Source: Dehalococcoidia bacterium (GTDB lineage Bacteria; Chloroflexota; Dehalococcoidia; Lucifugimonadales; Lucifugimonadaceae). Taken from it: a stretch of DNA of 64,000 bases. Position numbers and translations under genes: made by a program. This document shows, piece by piece, positions 1 to 7,284 of the stretch. The stretch spans positions 41,344 to 105,343 of the forward strand of contig JAJEGY010000039.1 of NCBI GenBank assembly GCA_022819585.1, in the 5' to 3' direction. How positions within the stretch are numbered: the first letter of the stretch is position 1; each line of letters starts with the position of its first letter. The notes under the pieces are model-generated. The model was not told the origin of the DNA and ran no database searches. It was given only the letters and a program-made list of their open reading frames with translations.

Positions 1-96
1 GGAGCAACCGGCGACGAATACGGAGCCTACGTAGCCGACACCGTAAACGACCCCAACCTCGAATCGAAATGGCAGTCGTACGTCAACGCCACCTAA
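1..96 (+). CDS. C-terminal end of an unidentified protein (partial)
   Basis: An open frame enters from the left edge and ends in TAA at 94-96, giving 31 residues that close with QSYVNAT. Codons are strongly C-ending like those of mdh, which begins 32 bp downstream on the same strand, so the two may be co-transcribed. The piece is too short to recognise a family. Confidence 0.5.
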   Translation, partial: GATGDEYGAYVADTVNDPNLESKWQSYVNAT

Positions 97-128
97 CCGA
101 CAAAAACCGAACGGAGTAACCCGAGACA

Positions 129-1064
129 ATGCGATCCAAAGTAACCGTCGTAGGCGCCGGCAACGTCGGCGCAACAACCGCACAACGCATCTACGAACGC
201 GGATACGCCGATGTAGTCCTAGTCGACGTGGTCGAAGACATGCCCCAAGGCAAAGCCCTAGACATCCTCGAATCCGGACCCGTCCTAGGCACCGACGCCC
301 AAATCACTGGCGCAAACGACTACGCACCAACCGCCGAATCCGACGTCGTAGTTATCACCGCCGGCATCGCACGACGCCCCGGAATGTCACGCGACGACCT
401 CCTACTCACCAACATGCGCATCATGCAGAGCGTCACCGAGCAGGTCGTCAAATACTCCCCAAATAGCATCCTCGTCATCGTCTCCAACCCCCTCGACGCC
501 ATGGTCCAACTCGCCCAGAAGGTCAGCGGATTCCCCAAAGAACGCGTCGTCGGTATGGCAGGCATCCTCGACACCGCACGCTTCCGCACCTTCCTCGCCC
601 AAGAACTCAACGTCTCCGTAACCAACGTCTCCGCATACGTCCTCGGCGGACACGGCGACACCATGGTCCCCCTCATCAAAGCCACAACCGTCGGTGGCGT
701 CCCCGTCTCCGAACTCATCGAAGCTGACCGGCTCGAAGAGATCGTCCAACGCACCCGCGACGGAGGAGCCGAAATTGTAGCCCTCCTAAAGACCGGCTCC
801 GCATACTACGCCCCCTCAGCCGCCAGCGCCCAAATGGTCGAAGCAATCCTCCTCGACCGCAAAGAAATCCTCCCCTGCGCCGCCATGCTAGAAGGCGAAT
901 ACGGCATAAACGGCCTCTACGTAGGCGTCCCCATAAAACTAGGAGCCAACGGCGTAGAAGAAATCATCGAGGTTGAGTTGAGCAAAGCCGAACAGACGGC
1001 TTTGCAAGCATCGGCAGACGCGGTTCAAGAACTAGTGGATGTCATGGCGGAGAGTGGGAAATGA
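129..1064 (+). CDS. mdh: malate dehydrogenase (LDH/MDH family)
   Basis: NAD-dependent malate/oxaloacetate interconversion in the cytoplasmic TCA cycle. The 311-residue protein has the Rossmann motif GAGNVGA at residues 9-15 and an acidic residue (D33) at the end of beta-2 that favours NAD. An Arg-Arg mobile loop ([10 protein letters not shown]) is typical of malate rather than lactate specificity. The SNPLD motif and the catalytic GGHGDTMV segment follow. Length matches the LDH-like MDH class. Codons are almost all C-ending up to about position 970. The last 30 codons switch to mixed third positions, which may mark a recombination boundary with the neighbouring restriction island. Confidence 0.95.
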   Translation: MRSKVTVVGAGNVGATTAQRIYERGYADVVLVDVVEDMPQGKALDILESGPVLGTDAQITGANDYAPTAESDVVVITAGIARRPGMSRDDLLLTNMRIMQSVTEQVVKYSPNSILVIVSNPLDAMVQLAQKVSGFPKERVVGMAGILDTARFRTFLAQELNVSVTNVSAYVLGGHGDTMVPLIKATTVGGVPVSELIEADRLEEIVQRTRDGGAEIVALLKTGSAYYAPSAASAQMVEAILLDRKEILPCAAMLEGEYGINGLYVGVPIKLGANGVEEIIEVELSKAEQTALQASADAVQELVDVMAESGK

Positions 1065-1206
1065 GATGCATTGAAAAATTCGCCTCATGCTGAGGGTTTC
1101 TAATCTCGCCCAGCAGCATTCGGCAGTTATCGAACCACTTAAATACAGTTTGCCATCCAGTCAGGCCGAACTTGGGCAGTGGCGCTAACATCATCTTAGG
1201 AGCGGA

Positions 1207-2532
1207 TTGTCGGGACACAGGGTTGACATTGTTGTCCCGAATGGTCATGAAATTCGACGACACAAGAGATTGCCGATGCTGAAAGTCCAAAGTCGGTTCG
1301 TCGGGGATTGGGAATACCGGACCGCCAACACGAAGGAATATACGCACGGAATTCATCCCTACCCCGCGATGATGATCCCCCAGGTGGCGCGGCGATTGAT
1401 CGGCGAGTATGGTCCAGGGGAAGGCATTCTTCTCGATCCTTATTGCGGGACCGGAACGACGTTGCTCGAAGGGATGTTGGCGGGCCTCGATGCGATCGGT
1501 ACTGACCTCAATCCTCTGGCGCGTCTCATCGCAAGAACCAAGACCGCACCGATTGATCTCGACCTCCTTGACCGTGAGATAAAGGATTTCAGCGAATTCG
1601 GACTCGTTACCGCAGGTTTGCGTGGCGGTCAAACCGTCCGACCCGACATCCCGAATATCGATTATTGGTTCAGCGAGAACGTGCAACGTGAATTGGGTTT
1701 GATCCGCAGTCACATCGACTGGATCGAATCAGCTCGAATTGCCGATTTCTTCAGGGTGGCGTTCAGTTTGACAGTGCGGAAGGTGTCGTGGACGAAAAAC
1801 TCCGAATTCAAACTCGTGAGGATGACACCCGAGCGTATCGAGGATCACGATCCAGACGTCTTTTCGACGATGGTCGATGTGCTAAATGACAACAGACGGG
1901 CTTTCGCATCGCTCGATCAGGCTCTTGGTGATGAACCCGCAGTTCCTTGGGTCTACGGATTCAATACCGTAGTTGAGATACCCCAAGAGATCATTGCCCC
2001 TGAGATGGTCGATCTCGTTGTCACATCGCCGCCGTACGGAGATTCGAAGACGACTGTGGCGTATGGTCAATTTTCGCGACTTTCGTCCCAGTGGCTCGGT
2101 TATGACAACGCCAACCGTGTGGATAACGCACTCATGGGTGGCGCGAAACTCACGGGCAACATGAAGTTCGGATTCGAGGAACTGGATGATGTAATCGGTG
2201 AGATTGCCGATGCGGACCCTCGACGAGCTGGCGAGGTGGCATCGTTTTTCTTAGATTATCGAAAGTCCATTTGCAACGTCGCTGATGTGGTAAGTCCTGG
2301 TGGTTTCGCTTGCTACGTCGTTGGGAACCGAACGGTGAAGGGTTATCAGATACCGACAGCTGAATCGACGGCGGCATTTTTCGAAATGAACGGTTTCGAG
2401 CATGTTGATACTTTCCACCGGAATATCCCGAACAAACGGATGCCGTCGATGAACTCTCCGACGAATGTTCCGGGTAAATTGGGCAAGACGATAAAATCGG
2501 AATTTATCGTGGTCAGTCGGAAGATGGGTTGA
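1207..2532 (+). CDS. type II DNA methyltransferase, probably N4-cytosine
   Basis: Modification half of a restriction-modification pair. The AdoMet-binding motif DPYCGTGTT (residues 77-85) follows a HPYPAMM segment, and the catalytic motif TSPPYGD (273-279) lies near the C-terminal third. SPPY is usual for N4-cytosine amino-methyltransferases. The chosen TTG start has AGGAG at 1198-1202, 4 nt upstream; an internal ATG at 1276 is an alternative. The stop overlaps the start region of the endonuclease gene, so the two are translationally coupled. Codon use lacks the C-ending bias of mdh and the rib genes, suggesting horizontal acquisition. Confidence 0.85.
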   Translation: MSGHRVDIVVPNGHEIRRHKRLPMLKVQSRFVGDWEYRTANTKEYTHGIHPYPAMMIPQVARRLIGEYGPGEGILLDPYCGTGTTLLEGMLAGLDAIGTDLNPLARLIARTKTAPIDLDLLDREIKDFSEFGLVTAGLRGGQTVRPDIPNIDYWFSENVQRELGLIRSHIDWIESARIADFFRVAFSLTVRKVSWTKNSEFKLVRMTPERIEDHDPDVFSTMVDVLNDNRRAFASLDQALGDEPAVPWVYGFNTVVEIPQEIIAPEMVDLVVTSPPYGDSKTTVAYGQFSRLSSQWLGYDNANRVDNALMGGAKLTGNMKFGFEELDDVIGEIADADPRRAGEVASFFLDYRKSICNVADVVSPGGFACYVVGNRTVKGYQIPTAESTAAFFEMNGFEHVDTFHRNIPNKRMPSMNSPTNVPGKLGKTIKSEFIVVSRKMG

Positions 2533-3239
2533 CGATGCGATTGTCGGAACTACGCGAACGCTTACAGCGGCTCAACGCCGAGGGGTTTGTTCCGACGGAG
2601 AGATCGGGGCCAACGGGCATCGGGCATACGCTTGAAACTCGGTTAGGATTGTCCGAGAACAACCTGCCGATTCCGGATATCGGCGGACGGGTCGAAGTTA
2701 AAGCGACACGATCGAATACGAATAATCTGATCACTCTGTTCACGTTCAACCGGGCAGTTTGGAAGTTCAAGAACAAGGAGCTTGTCGAGACATGGGGTTA
2801 CTTCGACGAAGCTAGAGATCGCCCAGCGCTTTACACGACGGTCTCGGCTACAGATACAAACGCTTTGGGATTGCAACTCTCGGTATCCGAGGACGGCAAC
2901 GAATTGTTTATGACGCATGTGCCTAGTGAAACGTTGCTGGGATCTTGGGACATGTACTACATCGTTGGAAAGTTCGTTACAAAGTTCGAAAGAATGTTGT
3001 TTGTCCATGCCGATTCAAAGATAATTGACGGTAAAGAGCATTTTCACTACGACGAGGCGGAGATTCTGTCCGAGCCTAGTTCGCTGACTTTCAGGGATGG
3101 ATTCGCCAATGGCATCGTGACGATCGATATTCGAATGTACTTGAGGCCAAGCGGAGCGGCAAGGAACCACGGGACGGGTTTCCGCATTCTTGAGCAGAAT
3201 CTGCCGAGGTTGTTTGGGAGGGTGGAACGTTTGGTTTGA
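2529..3239 (+). CDS. MvaI/BcnI-family restriction endonuclease
   Basis: Restriction half of the pair. The N-terminus carries GPTGIGHTLE, then ENN and PDIGGRVEVKATR, the recognisable core of the MvaI/BcnI family, monomeric enzymes that cut CC(W/S)GG sites. The PD-(D/E)XK residues would be D50, E56 and K58 counted from the TTG start. That TTG at 2529 overlaps the methyltransferase stop; an ATG at 2535 after GGAAG is an equally good start. The family pairs with N4-cytosine methyltransferases, matching the upstream gene. The target sequence cannot be read from the protein. About 236 residues, normal for the family. Confidence 0.88.
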   Translation: MTMRLSELRERLQRLNAEGFVPTERSGPTGIGHTLETRLGLSENNLPIPDIGGRVEVKATRSNTNNLITLFTFNRAVWKFKNKELVETWGYFDEARDRPALYTTVSATDTNALGLQLSVSEDGNELFMTHVPSETLLGSWDMYYIVGKFVTKFERMLFVHADSKIIDGKEHFHYDEAEILSEPSSLTFRDGFANGIVTIDIRMYLRPSGAARNHGTGFRILEQNLPRLFGRVERLV

Positions 3240-3372
3240 TTGGGGTGGTTTCGTCGGGCGAAGTCGCTGATGTCGTTTTCAGGGTCGCCGTCGTTGAGGC
3301 GACGAAGTCTCTGCCCCTAGTCCTCCGGAGTTCGCCGGAATGACGTCAGGATATACGGAGATGAACGCGGCG

Positions 3373-3882
3373 TCAGCGGATGCCGATGCTGCGGGGTCTT
3401 CGGCGAAGCTGATTCAACCGATTAACCATCTCAACCGCCGAATCCACATACCCCGACGCGTGCTCAACCCGCGCCACCGCCTGCTCCACCGTATCCGTAG
3501 TCAGCACCCCAAAAATCACTGGCTTCAAACTATCCTCCGAAGCCCGCAACAACCCTTGAGAAGCCGCATTCGCTACATGCTCGAAATGCGCCGTCTCCCC
3601 GCGGATCACCGCCCCGATCGCAATCACCGCATCTGCTGACACCGGAGGATCCAACAACGCCCGCGCAGCCAAAGGCAACTCAAACGATCCCGGCACCTCG
3701 AAAACCTGCGACTCCTCTACCTTCACACCCAACTCCCTTAACCGCGCCAAACATAGATCACGCATCTCGTAGGTGATATCCGAATTGAACCGCGCAACCG
3801 CGATCCCGATCTTCAACCCCGAACCATCTAAAAACTCCGCCGGCGACTCACCAGCCCGCTTCTCAACATCAGCCATAATCAA
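3373..3882 (-). CDS. ribH: 6,7-dimethyl-8-ribityllumazine synthase
   Basis: Penultimate riboflavin step, condensing the ribitylamino-uracil with dihydroxybutanone phosphate. The 169-residue protein shows the VARFNSDIT start of the fold, the EVPGSFELP substrate loop, GAVIRGETAHFEHVA with the catalytic His, and GVLTTDT. It is the last gene of the minus-strand rib operon and its start overlaps the ribBA stop by 4 bp. The first ATG or the one two codons later could be used. The short Arg-rich tail runs into the region where base composition changes near 3400. Confidence 0.95.
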   Translation of the reverse strand: MIMADVEKRAGESPAEFLDGSGLKIGIAVARFNSDITYEMRDLCLARLRELGVKVEESQVFEVPGSFELPLAARALLDPPVSADAVIAIGAVIRGETAHFEHVANAASQGLLRASEDSLKPVIFGVLTTDTVEQAVARVEHASGYVDSAVEMVNRLNQLRRRPRSIGIR

Positions 3883-5171
3883 CCACCCAACTGCGTCCGA
3901 CGCCGACTAACAACCGGCCCACTCGGCTCGTCCTCTTCACTCCCCAACTCGATCTGATGCATCATCCGGTCACGCTTCGTCTCAAGATACTTCCGGTTGT
4001 GATCATTGGCAGGGAGGGACAGCGGTAGCTGCTCCACCATCTCCAGACCGAACCCTTCCAATCCCGCAACCTTCTTCGGGTTGTTCGTCAAAAACTTGAA
4101 CTTCCGAATTCCCAGGTCCAAGAGAATCTGTGCCCCCACCCCGTAATGCCGCAAATCAGTCTGGAAACCTAGCTGATTATTCGCCTCAACCGTATCCATC
4201 CCATTGTCCTGCAAGCGATACGCCTTCAACTTGTTGATCAGCCCGATCCCGCGCCCCTCTTGCCGCATATAAACCAACGCCCCCACACCCTCGCTCGCGA
4301 TCTGCGACATCGCCGCATCCAACTGCTCCCCGCAGTCGCATCGCTGACTCCCAAAGATGTCACCCGTCAAACACTCCGAATGCACCCGCACAAGCGCCGG
4401 TGTCTCAGGATCGATCCTACCCATCACCAACGCAACATGCTCCGCCGGGTCCACATTGCTCCGATACGCAACACACTTGAACTCGCCCCAACGCGTCGGC
4501 AAACGCGTAGAAGTCACCCGCTGCACAAACGACTCCCGACTCAAGCGATACGCAATGATGTCCGCAATCGAAACAATCGGAATGTCATGCTCCTCCGCCA
4601 TCACCTCCAGTTGCGGCCGTCGCGCCATCGTCCCGTCATCATTCATAATCTCGCAAACAACCGCCGCAGGTAGTTTCCCAGCCGTCCGGACCAAGTCAAT
4701 CGAACCCTCGGTATGTCCGGCCCGAACCAACACTCCGCCTTCCTGATACCGGAGCGGAAACACATGCCCGGGCTGAACAAAGTTCTCAGCCGACGCCTCA
4801 GGCTCCGACAACAACCTGATCGTGTGCGCACGGTCCGCAGACGAAATTCCCGTCGTAATCCCGTAGGCCGCATCAACCGCAACCGTCATCGCCGTCGAGT
4901 GCGGTGACGTGTTGTGCCGAACCATCATCGGCATCCCCAAACGATCCAGATCGTCCCCCTCCATCGGCACGCAGATCAATCCCCGACCATTCACCGCCAT
5001 GAAGTTGATGCTGTCCGCCGTCGCATCCTCCGCCGCCATCACAAAATCGCCCTCATTCTCACGGTCCTCATCATCCACCATAATCACCATGCCGCCAGAC
5101 CGCACCCGCTCGATGGCGCGCTCAACCGATGCCGCAACTTCAGGACGTAATGCTTGCGCTTCAGTAGACAT
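3879..5171 (-). CDS. ribBA: bifunctional DHBP synthase / GTP cyclohydrolase II
   Basis: Supplies both precursors of riboflavin. The N-terminal half (about residues 1-210) is 3,4-dihydroxy-2-butanone 4-phosphate synthase with DDEDRENEGDFV and HTEGSIDLV. The C-terminal half is GTP cyclohydrolase II with the zinc Cys set in ECLTGDIFGSQRCDCGEQ and the catalytic RQEGRGIGL. Both domains look complete, so both activities are expected. A palindromic repeat lies between this gene and ribE upstream, and the stop overlaps ribH. Confidence 0.96.
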   Translation of the reverse strand: MSTEAQALRPEVAASVERAIERVRSGGMVIMVDDEDRENEGDFVMAAEDATADSINFMAVNGRGLICVPMEGDDLDRLGMPMMVRHNTSPHSTAMTVAVDAAYGITTGISSADRAHTIRLLSEPEASAENFVQPGHVFPLRYQEGGVLVRAGHTEGSIDLVRTAGKLPAAVVCEIMNDDGTMARRPQLEVMAEEHDIPIVSIADIIAYRLSRESFVQRVTSTRLPTRWGEFKCVAYRSNVDPAEHVALVMGRIDPETPALVRVHSECLTGDIFGSQRCDCGEQLDAAMSQIASEGVGALVYMRQEGRGIGLINKLKAYRLQDNGMDTVEANNQLGFQTDLRHYGVGAQILLDLGIRKFKFLTNNPKKVAGLEGFGLEMVEQLPLSLPANDHNRKYLETKRDRMMHQIELGSEEDEPSGPVVSRRRTQLGG

Positions 5172-5188
5172 CGGTGTAAACCAACGTC

Positions 5189-5208
5189 ATTCCCGCGAAA
5201 GCGGGAAT
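5189..5208. repeat. REP-like palindrome in the rib operon
   Basis: ATTCCCGC-GAAA-GCGGGAAT is a perfect 8-bp inverted repeat around a GAAA loop in the ribE-ribBA spacer. The same unit recurs at 7041-7060. Elements of this type are widespread mobile or REP-like repeats in many bacteria; in RNA this one would form a stable intra-operon hairpin. Confidence 0.8.
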
Positions 5209-5289
5209 CCAGAGGGGACGGGCAGCGGGGTTCACGGCACAGCTGATCTTTCAGACAACAACCAATCGGAATCCTCCGATTGTCTCATT

Positions 5290-5880
5290 CTATTCCGACA
5301 CGAACCGCTCTACATACTTCCCGGTCAGATCCGTCTCGATATTCACCAAGTCGCCCTCACGTAGACCGCCCAGCGTTGTGTGCACCGCCGTGTATGGGAT
5401 CATCGTGAACGTGAAACTCGTCGGAGAGCAATCGAAGCTCGTCAGACTCACCCCATCCACCGCGACAAACCCCTTCTCAACCACGTACCGTCCCATATCT
5501 TCCTCACATTCAACCGTGATCAGCTTCGTATCCCGCTCGGCCGATGCCTTTGCAACCCGACCCACTCCCTCAACATGCCCCTGCACCATATGCCCTCCGA
5601 CACGGTCTCCGTACCTCAGCGCACGTTCAAGATTGACATGAGAACCCACATGCAGATCAGAGAACCATGTCCGTCGCATCGTCTCCGGCGCAACATCCAC
5701 CGAAAACCACCCGCCTTGGATATCCGTCACCGTCAAACACGCGCCGCTGATCGACACCGAATCCGAAACTTCCAGCTTGCCATCTCCCGAAACCACACGC
5801 GCAGCCGCTATCACCAGCTTGCCATCGTACATCCCGTGCTCCGCAACCATCCCGATCTCTTCCACAATGCCGCTGAACAT
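5290..5880 (-). CDS. ribE: riboflavin synthase, alpha chain
   Basis: Dismutates two lumazines to riboflavin and the pyrimidine precursor. It begins MFSGIVEE, the classic start. The 196 residues hold two tandem lumazine-binding barrels: the first with GACLTVT and FSVDVAPETMRRT, the second after VGGHMVQGHVEG with VDGVSLT. It follows ribD by 2 bp in the minus-strand operon. Nothing is missing relative to the family length of about 200. Confidence 0.95.
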   Translation of the reverse strand: MFSGIVEEIGMVAEHGMYDGKLVIAAARVVSGDGKLEVSDSVSISGACLTVTDIQGGWFSVDVAPETMRRTWFSDLHVGSHVNLERALRYGDRVGGHMVQGHVEGVGRVAKASAERDTKLITVECEEDMGRYVVEKGFVAVDGVSLTSFDCSPTSFTFTMIPYTAVHTTLGGLREGDLVNIETDLTGKYVERFVSE

Positions 5881-5882
5881 GC

Positions 5883-6992
5883 TTACCCTTCTTGATGATG
5901 ATCGACATAGCCGATAACTGCCACGTCTGCACCTAACCGTTCGGTTCTACCGTTTCTCAGTCGAGTTATCTTTCCCATGTGTCGAGGCCCGCGTCCCCCT
6001 ATCGGCGAAAGCGCGTCCACTCCTCCAATCAGTTTAGTTGGTGAGATATACGAAACCACCTTGTCCACCAGCCTGAGATCGAACAACGCCCCGTTCAACC
6101 GCTCTCCAGCCTCCACCAAAACGTTGTGACATCCCCGCTCTCCCAGATGACGCATCAACGCCAAGAGGTCCACGGCTTCCCTGTGATCGTCTCCCAAACG
6201 CACTACCTCGCAACGGTCGCTAAGCCCTGCTTCTCCAGATGTCACCACTTGGACAACATCTCCTTCTTCTTTCAATAGCGCCGCATCAGCAGGCATCCGC
6301 CCCCCGCTGTCCACCACGACTCTCAGACTAGGACGACCTCCCAGTCTCTCTCCAGTCACAGAATCCCGAGCCGTCAAACGCGGATCATCCGCAAGCACCG
6401 TCCCGATCCCCGTCATTACCACATCCGACCGGTATCGTAACCCATGCGCATGAGCACGCGCCTCATCCCCGCTAATCCACTGCGAATCCCTGCTCCGAGT
6501 CGCAATCTTCCCATCCAACGACATCGCCCACTTCACCGTCACAAAAGGCAACCCCGTCCGCATATGCTTCGCAAACCCCTCAATCAACTCCTCAGCACGA
6601 CGTAGCGACTCATCATCAACATCCCGAACAACCTCAACCCCCGCAGCCCTTAACTCCGCAAATCCCCGACCAGCAACAACCGGATTCGGGTCCTCAACAG
6701 GACAAACAACCTTAGCGATACCCGCCTCAATAATCGCCCGACTACAAGGCGGAGTAGTCCCCTCATGTTGATGAGGCTCCAAAGTGCAAAACATCGTCCC
6801 ACCCCTCGCACTCTCCCCAGCCACGCCCAAAGCAACCGCCTCAGCATGAGGACCAGGATGCGGCCGAGTAGCCCCCTCTCCAACAACACTCACCCCATCC
6901 TCACCAACAACAACCGCACCAACCGCAGGCCGAGGCGCCAAACCACCAACAACCCCCTCCGCCAACTCAAGCGCTCGCCCCAAGTAATCCAT
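5883..6992 (-). CDS. ribD: diaminohydroxyphosphoribosylaminopyrimidine deaminase / reductase
   Basis: First gene of the rib operon, with an N-terminal zinc deaminase and a C-terminal NADPH reductase. The start MDYLGRALELAEG at 6992 matches family starts; the frame stays open further upstream only because it runs through repeats. The deaminase has HAEA and TPPC, but the usual EPC zinc Cys is replaced by His (TLEPHQHEGTTPPC). Zinc ligation could survive as His/His/Cys or be lost. The reductase half has KWAMSLDGKIAT and ISGDEAR, both complete. No FMN riboswitch was recognised upstream. Confidence 0.92.
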   Translation of the reverse strand: MDYLGRALELAEGVVGGLAPRPAVGAVVVGEDGVSVVGEGATRPHPGPHAEAVALGVAGESARGGTMFCTLEPHQHEGTTPPCSRAIIEAGIAKVVCPVEDPNPVVAGRGFAELRAAGVEVVRDVDDESLRRAEELIEGFAKHMRTGLPFVTVKWAMSLDGKIATRSRDSQWISGDEARAHAHGLRYRSDVVMTGIGTVLADDPRLTARDSVTGERLGGRPSLRVVVDSGGRMPADAALLKEEGDVVQVVTSGEAGLSDRCEVVRLGDDHREAVDLLALMRHLGERGCHNVLVEAGERLNGALFDLRLVDKVVSYISPTKLIGGVDALSPIGGRGPRHMGKITRLRNGRTERLGADVAVIGYVDHHQEG

Positions 6993-7040
6993 AACCAAAG
7001 TATGCAACACCAACCAAGTCATCCCTGCACTCCTAACGTC

Positions 7041-7215
7041 ATTCCCGCGAAAGCGGGAACCCATGAGGAGCGAGGCGCAGCCGGGTTTCCCCCGCTCGCG
7101 AGGGAAATGTCCGAAGGACAAAGGGGGTACGTCCCTTTCGCGAAGCGAAGGGGGCGCGGGAGCCCAAACCGTCACCAACGAACAGCGGGGGATGCCCGCC
7201 GAAGCGGGAAACCCC
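7041..7215. repeat. composite GC-rich palindromic repeat
   Basis: The 292-bp divergent spacer between ribD and the large restriction gene is largely repeat. A REP-like unit sits at 7041-7060, then CCCTTTCGCGAAGCGAAGGG at about 7133-7152, and GGGGGATGCCCGCC at about 7187-7200. Related segments occur at 21302-21375, within priA near 50280-50362, and at 51882-51945. Frames on both strands stay open across it, which creates misleading N-terminal extensions on both flanking genes. Confidence 0.75.
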
Positions 7216-7284
7216 AAACCACCACCAACCCATTCCCGCAAACCAAAACGCATCCCCAAAACCCCACCTAATACAATCTCCCCC

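Noticed and set aside
7063..7284. N-terminal extension of the large restriction-modification gene
   Set aside because: It is encoded by repeat DNA. The family-like N-terminus starts at MPTLPHIETYYKEL (7285).
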